In this document: positions 45,829 to 54,971 of the stretch, piece by piece
Numbering within the stretch: the first letter of the stretch is position 1
Layout: each line of letters begins with the position of its first letter
Source: Chitinophagaceae bacterium
Lineage (GTDB): Bacteria; Bacteroidota; Bacteroidia; Chitinophagales; Chitinophagaceae
Direction of reading: 5' to 3'
DNA: 64,000 nucleotides
Assembly (NCBI GenBank): GCA_020403455.1
Contig: JADBXP010000016.1
Coordinates: 84,020-148,019, forward strand
Notes under the pieces: model-generated
Seen by the model: the letters and a program-made list of their open reading frames with translations, nothing else
The model's database searches: none
What the model was told of the DNA's origin: nothing
Position numbers and translations under genes: made by a program

Positions 45829-48800
45829 ATGTTTTGGTCTGTCTTTTCCTTTGAAATCCGTTATCGGCTGCAACGTCCGGCTACCTATATCTACTTTCTT
45901 GTTTTTCTGCTGATAACTATGTTGATTATCGCAAGTGGTGGAACCGCTGCCAGTGAAAAAGTGTACCACAACTCACCGGCCATGATTGGGTCCTTCTTCA
46001 CACTTCTGGGCATATTTAGTGTCCTTATTAGTTCTGCAATCATGGGAGTTCCGCTATACCGCGACCTTGAACACAATACCAAAGAGTACCTCTTATCTAC
46101 CCCTATTGGAAGATCTGCCTATTTCTGGGGCAGGTTCTGGGGTTCCTTTGTTATCCTTTTGCTGGTATGCACCGGAGCCATTGTTGGGTATATTGGAGGC
46201 ACGATATTGGGTCCGATTGTGGATTGGTCTGAACCGGAAAGATTCGGTCCCAATCTTCTCGTCAACTATCTATGGCCTTACCTGACCCTCTTTATTCCCA
46301 GTCTTTTTTTCACCGCCTGTATTTTTTACGGATTAGTAGCATGGCTGAGAAATAACAGGGTGCTATACACTGCTTCCATCTTGTTGTTTATTTTATATCT
46401 CTTCTCGAATTTTTTAGTTCGGGATCTTGAAAAAAGAGACCTGGTAGATTTACTAGACCCCTTTGCACTCAACACTTACAGTAATGCTACCAAATATTTT
46501 ACGCCTGCCGAACAAAATAATTTACTTACACCGATGACCGGTAATCTGTTGTACAACCGATTACTTTGGCCCTCTATCGGACTCCTGATTTTGTTATTTA
46601 CCTATTTCCGATTCAGTATTATTCGTTTTGTAGCAAACTTAAGCCGGGGAGGAAAAAGCAAAGTAAGTGATGAACATAAAGCCCGTGTGACCTTACCGGT
46701 TTTTAACCCCGTTTTTAGTAGTCGTCTAAATTGGTCGAATCTCTGGAACCTGGGAAAACTTGAATTTAGGAATATCATAAAAGATAACTATTTCCTCTCT
46801 ATTATACTGGGTGGAGTTATTTTCTTGTTCATAGATGACTGGATTGGTAACCTGCAGTATGGTGTTCCCGACAGACCGGTGACCATGAACATGCTTCTAT
46901 TTAAAACATTCAACTATAGTCTGTTTGTTTTCATTTTGATCATGTTCTATGCCGGAGAGACTGTGCATAGGGATCGCGCAACCCGTTTTGCTAACATTGC
47001 AGATGCACTTCCTGTACCTAACTGGGTGCAACTCGGTTCAAAGTTTATGGCCATAACAGGTGTCTGCTTTTTGCTTGCCACCATCCCCATGATTGTAGGT
47101 GTAACCGTTCAGGTTTTACATGGATTCTTTGATTTCAAGTGGAAATACTATTTCATAGACTTGTATGCCATCACTTTCTGGGATTACTGGCAAATGGCAT
47201 TGCTGGCATTTTTTATACACGCACTGGTCAACAATAAATTTCTGGGACATTTCGTAGGTATTGGTATTTGGGTACTCATATTCATTTCCCGTAGTGTTCT
47301 GGAATGGGATTATAACCTGGCGTTGTATAGCTATAAACCGGGCTATCAGATTTCTGATATGAATGATTTTGGCCATTTTGGAGAACCCCTTTTTTGGTTT
47401 AATTTTTACTGGACTTCTTTTGGCTTCCTATTACTGGTAATGGCTGCTCTTATGTGGGCCCGCGGTAGTAGTCATAGTTTCAAATCCCGTTGGCAAGCAT
47501 TCAAGAGCAGATGGAATAGAACCAGCGCTACCCTTGTTCTATTGCTGAGCATACTTTGGCTGGGAAGTGGCGCTTTCATTTATTACAATGTAAGTCAGGT
47601 CAATCGATACACCACTTCAGATGAAGGAAAAGAAAGATCAGCCAATTATGAGAAAAAATACAAAAAGTATGAACGGATTCCACAACCTAAGGTAACGGGG
47701 CTAATGCTATATGCTGATATCTTCCCGGAAGAAAGAAGCATACATATGAGGGCACAGTTGAAAGTCAAAAACAAGACGAATCAACCGATCGACTCTCTTC
47801 ATCTTTTGTCTGATGACGGCCAGCAATACCAGCTTTTTTTCAATGGAACCGAATTGAAACCCTGCTATACTGATATTCTCCCGAGACCCAAACTGACTAT
47901 TTTATACAACAGGCCTGACACAGGTGGCTATCGAATTTTTAAATTACCTGCAACCCTTCTGCCGGGTGATACCGCCTTACTGGAAATTAGAACCCGTCAA
48001 GCCAATCCGGGATTTGTGAACAATGGTTACAGAAGGGAAATCATATACAACGGCACTTTTACCAGTGGGGGAATTCCATCCATTGGTTATAGTGCAGACA
48101 TGGAATTAAACAGTGATGAAGACAGAAAAAAATATAAGTTGCCTGAAAAGAAGGAAGAGCTCCCCCCCCATCGCGATCCTTATGGGGAAAAAACACTGCT
48201 CTTCAATGATGACGCAGACCTGATAGATTTTGAATGTATTGTTAGTACTTCGCCCGATCAAATTGCAATTGCACCGGGCTATATCCAAAAGGAATGGACG
48301 GATAAAGGACGACGGTATTTCCATTACAAACAAGATTCAAAGGCAGATTACTTCTTCAACCTCGTTTCTGCCCGCTATTCCATTTTGAAAGACAAATGGG
48401 TGAGTCCGGAGGGTAAAGAAGTCAATCTAGAAATTTATTATCACCATGAGCACGCTTATAATCTTGACAGAATGATGTCGGCGTTAAAAGACGGGCTCAG
48501 TTATTTTCATCGGAATTTCGGACCTTATCAGTACAGACAGGCCCGCATCCTGGAATTCCCCAGATACGCAGCGTTTGCACAATCTTTCCCCAATACTATT
48601 CCTTATTCGGAGGATTTTGGCTGGTACGCGGATTTCTCCGATCCGAATGACTATGACTACTTTTACTATGTGACACTTCACGAGCTAGCCCACCAGTGGT
48701 GGGGTCACCAGGTGGTTCCCAACTATACCCGCGGTTCCAACCTGGTTTCTGAATCGCTCGCTGAATACTCAGCTCTGATGGTGGCAAAAGAGAAGTATGG

Positions 48801-49476
48801 CCATGATAATGTGCAGAGATTCCTGCGCTATGACCTGGATGGATATCTCCGTGGCAGAGCAGGTGAATCAAAAAAAGAGAATGTATTTATTAATTGTAAC
48901 CGTTCTTACCAATGGTATCAAAAAGGCAGTCTCATCTTATATGCCCTGCAAGATTACATTGGAGAGGATAAATTGAATGCACAAATCAAGGCATTCAGGG
49001 ATAGTTTCGCATTAAAAGAAACACCCCCATTCGCAGGCAGCTATGATCTGTACGCATTTATAGAAAAAGCCGTTCCAGACTCTTTGCGCTATTTCCTGGA
49101 AGACTCCTGGTTAAAAATTGCTCTTTATGAAAACCACATACTCAAAGCAACCGCTAAAAAGTTGAAGGGAGATGAATACGAAGTGAGTTTAACCGTGAGG
49201 GCTAGGAAAATGTATGCTGATGAAAAAGGTAACGAAGCCGAAGCTACTTCTACCAATGACTATATTGATATTGGCATTTTTGCAGAAGATAAGGTTGAAA
49301 AAAATGGCAGGAAACTAACTCAGCCACTTTATCTGAAAAAACACCGATTCAAAAATGGTGAATTCACTCTCCAATTCAAGGTGAAAGGGAAACCTGTCAA
49401 AGCAGGCATCGACCCCTATAACCAGTTGATCGATCGCATTCCGGAGGACAATAAAATAAATGTAGATATCAAATAG
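45829..49476 (+). CDS. ABC-2 permease fused to an M1 aminopeptidase domain
   Basis: The 1215-residue protein has two parts. Residues 1 to about 600 hold roughly 12 hydrophobic segments in two ABC-2-like blocks (first starts RPATYIYFLVFLLITMLIIA; second near KDNYFLSIILGGVIFLFIDD). After a last membrane segment (LVLLLSILWLGSGAFIYYNV), residues about 630-1215 form an M1 peptidase with the zinc motif HELAHQWWGH at 951-960 and the third ligand Glu974 in SESLAEYSA. The usual GAMEN motif is replaced by a FAQSFPNTIPYSE segment. It is paired with the ATPase gene 10 bases upstream. An ABC machine that exposes a peptidase outside the cytoplasm is inferred; the substrate is unknown. Confidence 0.93.
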   Translation: MFWSVFSFEIRYRLQRPATYIYFLVFLLITMLIIASGGTAASEKVYHNSPAMIGSFFTLLGIFSVLISSAIMGVPLYRDLEHNTKEYLLSTPIGRSAYFWGRFWGSFVILLLVCTGAIVGYIGGTILGPIVDWSEPERFGPNLLVNYLWPYLTLFIPSLFFTACIFYGLVAWLRNNRVLYTASILLFILYLFSNFLVRDLEKRDLVDLLDPFALNTYSNATKYFTPAEQNNLLTPMTGNLLYNRLLWPSIGLLILLFTYFRFSIIRFVANLSRGGKSKVSDEHKARVTLPVFNPVFSSRLNWSNLWNLGKLEFRNIIKDNYFLSIILGGVIFLFIDDWIGNLQYGVPDRPVTMNMLLFKTFNYSLFVFILIMFYAGETVHRDRATRFANIADALPVPNWVQLGSKFMAITGVCFLLATIPMIVGVTVQVLHGFFDFKWKYYFIDLYAITFWDYWQMALLAFFIHALVNNKFLGHFVGIGIWVLIFISRSVLEWDYNLALYSYKPGYQISDMNDFGHFGEPLFWFNFYWTSFGFLLLVMAALMWARGSSHSFKSRWQAFKSRWNRTSATLVLLLSILWLGSGAFIYYNVSQVNRYTTSDEGKERSANYEKKYKKYERIPQPKVTGLMLYADIFPEERSIHMRAQLKVKNKTNQPIDSLHLLSDDGQQYQLFFNGTELKPCYTDILPRPKLTILYNRPDTGGYRIFKLPATLLPGDTALLEIRTRQANPGFVNNGYRREIIYNGTFTSGGIPSIGYSADMELNSDEDRKKYKLPEKKEELPPHRDPYGEKTLLFNDDADLIDFECIVSTSPDQIAIAPGYIQKEWTDKGRRYFHYKQDSKADYFFNLVSARYSILKDKWVSPEGKEVNLEIYYHHEHAYNLDRMMSALKDGLSYFHRNFGPYQYRQARILEFPRYAAFAQSFPNTIPYSEDFGWYADFSDPNDYDYFYYVTLHELAHQWWGHQVVPNYTRGSNLVSESLAEYSALMVAKEKYGHDNVQRFLRYDLDGYLRGRAGESKKENVFINCNRSYQWYQKGSLILYALQDYIGEDKLNAQIKAFRDSFALKETPPFAGSYDLYAFIEKAVPDSLRYFLEDSWLKIALYENHILKATAKKLKGDEYEVSLTVRARKMYADEKGNEAEATSTNDYIDIGIFAEDKVEKNGRKLTQPLYLKKHRFKNGEFTLQFKVKGKPVKAGIDPYNQLIDRIPEDNKINVDIK

Positions 49477-49495
49477 TTGCATCATCAATTCAAAC

Positions 49496-49531
49496 AAATA
49501 AGGGGATAATCACTTGTCCCCTTATTTATTT
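49496..49531 (+). terminator. Terminator between convergent genes
   Basis: AAATAAGGGGA and TCCCCTTATTT form a perfect 11-bp stem with a 10-base loop, followed by ATTTT. The right arm overlaps the stop codon of the convergent lysoplasmalogenase-like gene, and the symmetric A/T-rich ends allow termination in both directions. Confidence 0.78.
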
Positions 49532-50235
49532 TCCTCCTTGGGATAGATCAATAATATATACCCTTCTGCAATGAGCCATTGAGCCAGCCCATAAGTTATC
49601 ATCACCAACATATCCAGGAGAACCGATGATAGTTGGAAAAATTTGTTGTACGCCAAGATGGCATCTGAAAATATAAACAACCCTATACCCGGAACAATGA
49701 AAGAAGCAGCAGTTTTTTTAAGTTGCTCGTGGTTCAGCAGATTAAACGAAAGTGCCCAACTAACAGCAATCAATGCCATATAAATTACTACCGGTAAGAG
49801 AAAACTACCCAGTCTGTCTTTCATCAGGTAGTAAAAAATACCAACGGCCAATAAGGAAATCACAGTTCCGGTGAGCGTATTCACATTCCAGCGAAAGGAA
49901 TGTGCTTTGATTAAGATCCGAATATTACAAAGATGGGTAAGCATAAAGCAGATCATGCCCCAAAGAAACAGTTGGGTGCCATCACCCATCAACAGCAGAT
50001 CTCCCCACCAGGAAAAAAGAAGGGCTGCAATCGCTATTTTCCCTGTTATCTGACCGGCACCCTTTTTTCCGATGCTCAGCAATAGGTATCCCAGTATCAG
50101 TGGCAATAGAAGCGATTTAGAAACCATTCTCCAGGTTGTCCATCCTTCCGAAATACAATGGTTGTGAAATCCCAAAAAAAACAGGTAAAAAATTCTATAG
50201 AAAAAAACAATACCGGGATTATTTGACTTGAACAT
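49522..50235 (-). CDS. YhhN-family membrane protein (lysoplasmalogenase-like)
   Basis: The 237-residue protein has about eight membrane segments and the TMEM86/YhhN signatures ALLFSWWGDLLLM, VPGIGLFIFSDAILAYNKF and YGLAQWLIAEG. Aspartates in the first two motifs are probably catalytic. Family members hydrolyse the vinyl-ether bond of lysoplasmalogens; whether this organism makes plasmalogens cannot be seen here. The gene is divergent from the small membrane-protein gene at 50310. Confidence 0.88.
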   Translation of the reverse strand: MFKSNNPGIVFFYRIFYLFFLGFHNHCISEGWTTWRMVSKSLLLPLILGYLLLSIGKKGAGQITGKIAIAALLFSWWGDLLLMGDGTQLFLWGMICFMLTHLCNIRILIKAHSFRWNVNTLTGTVISLLAVGIFYYLMKDRLGSFLLPVVIYMALIAVSWALSFNLLNHEQLKKTAASFIVPGIGLFIFSDAILAYNKFFQLSSVLLDMLVMITYGLAQWLIAEGYILLIYPKEENK

Positions 50236-50254
50236 AATTGATCGTTCTATTTGT

Positions 50255-50287
50255 TAAAGATAGGTGCCCATTTCTTGAAGATAACAA
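50255..50287 (-). promoter_or_regulatory. Possible promoter of the YhhN-family gene
   Basis: On the minus strand TTG (50285-50287) is followed after 22 bases by TATCTTTA (50255-50262), one base off TAnnTTTG. It lies about 20 bases before the start codon. Confidence 0.35.
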
Positions 50288-50294
50288 CAATACT

Positions 50295-50302
50295 TACTTT
50301 TG
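50295..50302 (+). promoter_or_regulatory. -7 promoter element with almost no leader
   Basis: TACTTTTG matches TAnnTTTG exactly and ends only 7 bases before the ATG at 50310. The predicted transcript would start at or next to the start codon, so the mRNA may be leaderless. Confidence 0.5.
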
Positions 50303-50309
50303 CGCTGCG

Positions 50310-50663
50310 ATGAACCAGGAAGATCGGAAATTTATGGAATACTGGGAGGCCTGTGGCGAAAGCGAAAAGAACAGCCCCAAACCTCTCTTGATGGGTTTTT
50401 CATCAGGACTTGTTTTCGGGGTGGCTACGTTGGTTTCGCTATTTTCCGGCTGGGACAAACGAGCAGGTATGGTAGCCAATTCGCGTCTGAATATGGGTCT
50501 GCTCCTGCTAATTATCCTGGCAGTTGCCGTGTTCATTGCCTATTTTTACAGAATCTATCGCTGGGAGAGGAATGAGGAACATTATCAGTCCCTTTTAGCC
50601 AAAAAAAAACGTGAAAACAAAGATACCATGCAGCCCCCGGCGGCTGAAAATGGTCTAACCTAA
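50310..50663 (+). CDS. Small two-helix membrane protein of unknown function
   Basis: The ATG at 50310 is chosen because a -7 element lies just upstream and the extension in the ORF track crosses it. The 117-residue protein has a short charged N-terminus, two membrane segments (LLMGFSSGLVFGVATLVSLF and MGLLLLIILAVAVFIAYFY), and a charged C-terminal tail (ERNEEHYQSLLAKKKRENKD). I recognise no family. It lies 10 bases upstream of an FKBP lipoprotein gene and is very probably co-transcribed with it. Confidence 0.75.
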   Translation: MNQEDRKFMEYWEACGESEKNSPKPLLMGFSSGLVFGVATLVSLFSGWDKRAGMVANSRLNMGLLLLIILAVAVFIAYFYRIYRWERNEEHYQSLLAKKKRENKDTMQPPAAENGLT

Positions 50664-50673
50664 AAACGATACA

Positions 50674-51141
50674 GTGAAAAAACTTGTTCTCTTCTGCCTG
50701 ATTGCCCTTACTAGCTATGGTTGCCTGAAAAACGAACCAAGTGGTTGCCAACCAGTACCCGTTCAATCTGAAAAAGCCCCCATGGTGGCTTTTTGTTCTG
50801 CCCGTAATATCAGTTATACCGAGCACAGCTCAGGTTTGTTGTACGAGATCATGGACCCCGGTCAGGGAACCGTGGTACCGACCGCCTCCTCGATAGTTAC
50901 TGTACAATACGTTGGTAAGTTGATGAATGGAACGACTTTTGACTCCTCGACTACCCCTTTTTCAAGTAGTTTATCACAACTGATCGATGGTTGGAAAATC
51001 GGTCTGCCACTGATCAAAAGGGGTGGTAAAATCAAGCTGGTAATCCCCTCAGCCCTGGGTTATAGCTGTACCGGCTATCCCCCCATCATCCCAGCCAACA
51101 GCCCATTGTATTTTGAAATTAGTCTGGAAAACATCCGTTAA
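50674..51141 (+). CDS. FKBP-type peptidyl-prolyl isomerase lipoprotein
   Basis: Translation starts at GTG 50674. The 155-residue protein has a lipoprotein signal (LTSYGC, cysteine 17) and one FKBP domain: VTVQYVGKLMNGTTFDSS, the active-site region LIDGWKIGLPLIKRGGKIKLVIPSALGY and a final PLYFEISL. It should speed proline isomerisation during folding of exported proteins. It lies 10 bases after the small membrane-protein gene and upstream of secDF, so the neighbourhood concerns protein export, though secDF has its own promoter. Confidence 0.93.
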   Translation: MKKLVLFCLIALTSYGCLKNEPSGCQPVPVQSEKAPMVAFCSARNISYTEHSSGLLYEIMDPGQGTVVPTASSIVTVQYVGKLMNGTTFDSSTTPFSSSLSQLIDGWKIGLPLIKRGGKIKLVIPSALGYSCTGYPPIIPANSPLYFEISLENIR

Positions 51142-51205
51142 GGTCGCCCCGTATAAAAGTATCTAAAAATGCCCCTTGCCGGTACCCGGTCAAGCCGGGG
51201 GCAAA

Positions 51206-51239
51206 TTGACTGAATTTCAGCGGCATTCCCCTATCTTTG
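51206..51239 (+). promoter_or_regulatory. Promoter of secDF
   Basis: TTG at 51206-51208 and TATCTTTG at 51232-51239, 23 bases apart, fit the Bacteroidota housekeeping promoter at the upper end of the usual spacing. The -7 element lies 28 bases before the secDF ATG. Confidence 0.6.
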
Positions 51240-51267
51240 CGGCTCTAAAATTGAAAACCGAAACGCT

Positions 51268-54200
51268 ATGCAACTGAAAGGGCTGGTGAAGATTTTTGCC
51301 ATTGTATTGATTATTATCTGTGTTTATCAACTCTCCTTTACCTGGTTGGTAAGGAACCATGAGGGCGAGATGGAGAAAAAAGCAGCCGCCTGGCTGAAAC
51401 AATATCCAACTGCCAGTCAGGTTTACCCCAATGATAAAGAACTGCAGGAAAGATACAATGATAGTCTGTCTGACATCAAAAAAGATAGACTGCGCCGTTT
51501 ACTCGACAGCACCAAAGACACCAAACTGGGATTTGGCTTTACCACGTATAGAAACGCCAAGGAAAAGGAACTGATGTTGGGTCTTGACCTGCAAGGGGGT
51601 ATGAGCGTTACGATGGAGGTCGGATTGGATGGTCTTCTCAAGTCTTTGGCCAACTTCACCAAAGATCCGGTGTTCAATAAAGCCTTGCAACAGGCGGTTG
51701 CCCGCAAAGCAAATGGAGGTGCTGATCTGATTACCCTTTTCCGGGAAGAATTTACCAAATTAAATCCTACCGGCAAATTGGCTCCTTTTTTCGCAGCCCG
51801 TAGCAATGGCAAAGTTAAATTCGATGCCAACGATGATGCCGTAACCGCTTATCTCCGTGAGCAAGCAACTTCTGCTTTCAACAATACTTATCGCATCCTC
51901 CGCACCCGTATCGACCGTTTCGGTGTGGCTTCCCCCAATATCAATCCCGACCCTGCCAAAGGCATCATCAACATTGAGCTGGCGGGTGTGAACGATAAAG
52001 AAAGGGTTCGTTCTTACTTACAATCTACTGCCAACCTTCAATTTTTTGAAACCTACACTTTAGAGAGCCGCGATATCCAGGATGCACTGGTCGCTGCGGA
52101 CAAAGCTGCGCAGGAATTTGTTTCTGGCACCAGTAAACAGGATTCTATCACTGCTGCCAGAAAAAAAGACAGCACAGACAAGAAAACAACTGCCTCAACA
52201 GATACCAGCAAAACGGCTACTATATCCGCCATTTCTAATATGGCTGGTGCTGCCGGTGGTGCTAAATCTACTGATACTGCCTCTAAAAAGGGTGCTGTTG
52301 AAAATCCCATCTTCCGCCTGCTTCAGGTAGCTCAACCCTTCCAGGGAACCAATGGAAGACCGGTTTTCCCCTCTGCCATCGGATACATCAACGCCAAAGA
52401 CACCGCTAGTTTAAATGACTACCTGGCACTGGATGTGGTGAAAACAAAATTCCCCTCCAACCTGGTATTCATGTATGGAAAAATGGAAATGCAATCCAAT
52501 GATCCAAAAGCCGCTGATATTCTTACGCTTTATGCCATCAAGACCCTGGACAATGGACAGGCGGAACTGGAGGGAGATCATATCAGCAGTGCAACACAGG
52601 ATTATGATGAGAAAGGAAAGATTGCCATCAAGATGAACATGGATAAAATCGGTACCAACATCTGGGCCAAGATGACTACCCGCAATGTAGGTAAGCCGAT
52701 TGCCATAGTACTGGATAACTTCGTGTATTCTGCGCCTAATGTAAACGATCCGATCACAACCGGTAACTCTCAGATCTCCGGCAACTATACTTTGAAAGAA
52801 GCCAAAGATCTTTCTGAAATATTGGAGAGCGGTAAACTACCTGCACCTGCAAAAATCGTTCAAGAACAGCAGGTTGGTCCAACTCTCGGTCGTGAATCCA
52901 TCATTGGAGGTGGTTTGTCGTTCCTGATCTCCTTCCTCGTGATCTTCGCATTGATGTTGATTTACTTCAATACAGCAGGCTGGGTAGCCAACATCGCACT
53001 TATTTTGAATTTGTTATTTACAGTCGGTATTCTCAGCTCACTCGGCTTTACTCTCACTGCACCCGGTATTGCAGGTCTTGTATTGACTGTGGGTCTTGCG
53101 GTGGATACCAACGTAATTATATTCGAGCGCATCAAAGAGGAACTGACCAGAGGGAAGAGCTACTCCATTGCCGTTGCAGATGGTTATCGTCGCTCTCTGG
53201 CACCGGTTTTAGATGCCCACGTAACTACTTTGCTAACTGCAATCATCCTGGCCTACTTCGGATTGGGTCCGGTTCTCGGATTTGCCACTACACAGATCAT
53301 TGGTATTCTTTTGTCCCTGTTCTGTGGAATTCTTGTTTCCCGGTTGATCACTGATATTTATACCAACAGAAACAGACATTTTGAATACTTTACTCCTATA
53401 TCCCGCAGCATTTTCAAGAAAGCCAATTTCAAGTTCATTGGCTACAGAAAGTATGCATATGTACTTTCTATCTTCATCTTTGCGCTGGGCATTAGCACGC
53501 TTTTCATGAAAGATGCTTTCGATGAGGGTGTTGAATTCTCAGGGGGTCGCAGCTATACCGTTCGCTTTGATAAGCCGGTAAATGAGGAACAAATCAGGAA
53601 TGAACTGAAAGATGAATTCAAAGAGCCGGTAATCATCAAGACAGTAGATGTTAAGAATCAGCTTAACATTACCACTTCTTATATGATCAGTCAACAGGGT
53701 AATAACATTGACTCATTGGTAGAACGCAAACTGTACAACGGATTGAAGAAACACCTTCCAACTACTGTAAGTTTTGAAGAATTTGAAAGAAGCTATAAAC
53801 TGGGTTCACAAAAAGTATTACCCACCATATCTGATGATTTGAAGTCAGGTGCTACCAAAGCGGTAATTTTTGGTATCATCATCATCTGTCTCTATATTTT
53901 CATTCGCTTCCGCGACTGGAGATATTCCTTGGGTACCATTTTCGCCTTGCTGCACGACGTTTTTGTTACATTGATTGTATTCAGCTTCTGCCGTAAAATT
54001 GTTCCTTTCCCACTGGAGATTGACCAGCACTTCATTGCAGCGGTATTGACTGTGATTGGTTTCTCTATGAATGATACAGTGATTGTTTATGACCGTATCC
54101 GGGAGGATAGCAATTTGATGAAGGGCGTACCCAATGCCACCATCATTGATAAAGCAATCAATGAAACACTGAGCAGAACTGTAATGACTTCCTTGACTGT

Positions 54201-54387
54201 ATTCCTGACAATCCTGATATTGTTCATCTTCGGAGGTGAAGTAACCCGTGGATTCTCTTTCGCTATGTTGATAGGGGTAATCACCGGTACTTACTCATCC
54301 ATCTTTGTGGCTGCACCTATTCTGGTAGATTTTGCCAAAAACAGGCCACTGGGAAAATTAGATGATACAGGTAAGAAGAAAAAATAA
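51268..54387 (+). CDS. secDF: Fused protein translocase subunits SecD and SecF
   Basis: The 1039-residue protein joins SecD and SecF, as is common in Bacteroidota. Landmarks are the N-terminal membrane helix, the SecD motif GLDLQGGMSVTMEV, the TLGRESIIGGGLSFLISF and GLVLTVGLAVDTNVIIFERI membrane blocks, and the SecF start near KYAYVLSIFIFALGI with VEFSGGRSYTVRF and FSMNDTVIVYDRIRED. It uses the proton or sodium gradient to pull exported proteins through SecYEG. A linker rich in Ser, Thr, Ala and Lys (about residues 285-350) sits in the first periplasmic domain. YajC, its partner, is encoded at 40539. Confidence 0.97.
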   Translation: MQLKGLVKIFAIVLIIICVYQLSFTWLVRNHEGEMEKKAAAWLKQYPTASQVYPNDKELQERYNDSLSDIKKDRLRRLLDSTKDTKLGFGFTTYRNAKEKELMLGLDLQGGMSVTMEVGLDGLLKSLANFTKDPVFNKALQQAVARKANGGADLITLFREEFTKLNPTGKLAPFFAARSNGKVKFDANDDAVTAYLREQATSAFNNTYRILRTRIDRFGVASPNINPDPAKGIINIELAGVNDKERVRSYLQSTANLQFFETYTLESRDIQDALVAADKAAQEFVSGTSKQDSITAARKKDSTDKKTTASTDTSKTATISAISNMAGAAGGAKSTDTASKKGAVENPIFRLLQVAQPFQGTNGRPVFPSAIGYINAKDTASLNDYLALDVVKTKFPSNLVFMYGKMEMQSNDPKAADILTLYAIKTLDNGQAELEGDHISSATQDYDEKGKIAIKMNMDKIGTNIWAKMTTRNVGKPIAIVLDNFVYSAPNVNDPITTGNSQISGNYTLKEAKDLSEILESGKLPAPAKIVQEQQVGPTLGRESIIGGGLSFLISFLVIFALMLIYFNTAGWVANIALILNLLFTVGILSSLGFTLTAPGIAGLVLTVGLAVDTNVIIFERIKEELTRGKSYSIAVADGYRRSLAPVLDAHVTTLLTAIILAYFGLGPVLGFATTQIIGILLSLFCGILVSRLITDIYTNRNRHFEYFTPISRSIFKKANFKFIGYRKYAYVLSIFIFALGISTLFMKDAFDEGVEFSGGRSYTVRFDKPVNEEQIRNELKDEFKEPVIIKTVDVKNQLNITTSYMISQQGNNIDSLVERKLYNGLKKHLPTTVSFEEFERSYKLGSQKVLPTISDDLKSGATKAVIFGIIIICLYIFIRFRDWRYSLGTIFALLHDVFVTLIVFSFCRKIVPFPLEIDQHFIAAVLTVIGFSMNDTVIVYDRIREDSNLMKGVPNATIIDKAINETLSRTVMTSLTVFLTILILFIFGGEVTRGFSFAMLIGVITGTYSSIFVAAPILVDFAKNRPLGKLDDTGKKKK

Positions 54388-54410
54388 TCGGTTGCAATTG
54401 ACATAAAAAA

Positions 54411-54447
54411 GAGGCTGTCTCAATAGAAAGAGACAGCCTCTTTTTTT
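54411..54447 (+). terminator. Bidirectional terminator after secDF
   Basis: GAGGCTGTCTC and GAGACAGCCTC form a perfect 11-bp stem with an 8-base loop, preceded by A6 and followed by T7, so it works in both directions. The arms resemble the M16 peptidase terminator at 19206-19252. Confidence 0.92.
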
Positions 54448-54540
54448 ATTGGTATTCCTTTAGAAAAAAGTTTTCATACACGGGATGCCAGAAGCCTTCA
54501 TTCATCTCAGGAGAGAGGAACATAGTGCATCAACCTAGTA

Positions 54541-54885
54541 TCAGACTGCAAAAGAAGTGCCGCAGCCACAAGTTTTGCTGGCATTGGGATTGGAGAATGT
54601 GAATCCACGGCTGTTAAGTCCGCCTTGCCAGTCCACCTGCATTCCATAAAGATATAGTTCGTGGCTTTTATTCATGATGCAGGGAATTCCCTCAATAGAG
54701 AACTGCTGGTCTTCCTCAGTAGGTGTCTCAAAACCTAAAATGTAGGTCATTCCACTACAACCGCCCCCTTTCACGCCAATGCGCAAACGCTGGCTGTTGT
54801 CAAATCCTGGTTCTTGCATGAGTCGCTTTATTTCAGCGATAGCACCGGGAGTGAGTTGTACGGGTATGTCGGTAATGGTTTCCAT
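54541..54885 (-). CDS. HesB/IscA-family iron-sulfur cluster assembly protein
   Basis: The ATG at 54885 (METITDIPVQLTPGAIAEIK) is chosen because a -7 element lies directly upstream, inside the track's longer ORF. The 114-residue protein has the three conserved cysteines of A-type carriers, in KGGGCSGMTY and the terminal TCGCGTSF. It carries or transfers iron-sulfur clusters to target enzymes such as SdaA and MqnE, both encoded in this window. Whether it is IscA-, SufA- or ErpA-like cannot be decided. Confidence 0.93.
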   Translation of the reverse strand: METITDIPVQLTPGAIAEIKRLMQEPGFDNSQRLRIGVKGGGCSGMTYILGFETPTEEDQQFSIEGIPCIMNKSHELYLYGMQVDWQGGLNSRGFTFSNPNASKTCGCGTSFAV

Positions 54886-54900
54886 AATTATAATATACTG

Positions 54901-54908
54901 CAAAGTTA
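54901..54908 (-). promoter_or_regulatory. -7 promoter element of the HesB/IscA gene
   Basis: TAACTTTG on the minus strand is an exact TAnnTTTG match, 15 bases before the ATG at 54885. Confidence 0.55.
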
Positions 54909-54971
54909 CGAAGGCCGGAAGCATTTCCAAAATGACCCGCTTGAATAGCTGCTTGTCATTTCGTTAAAAAA

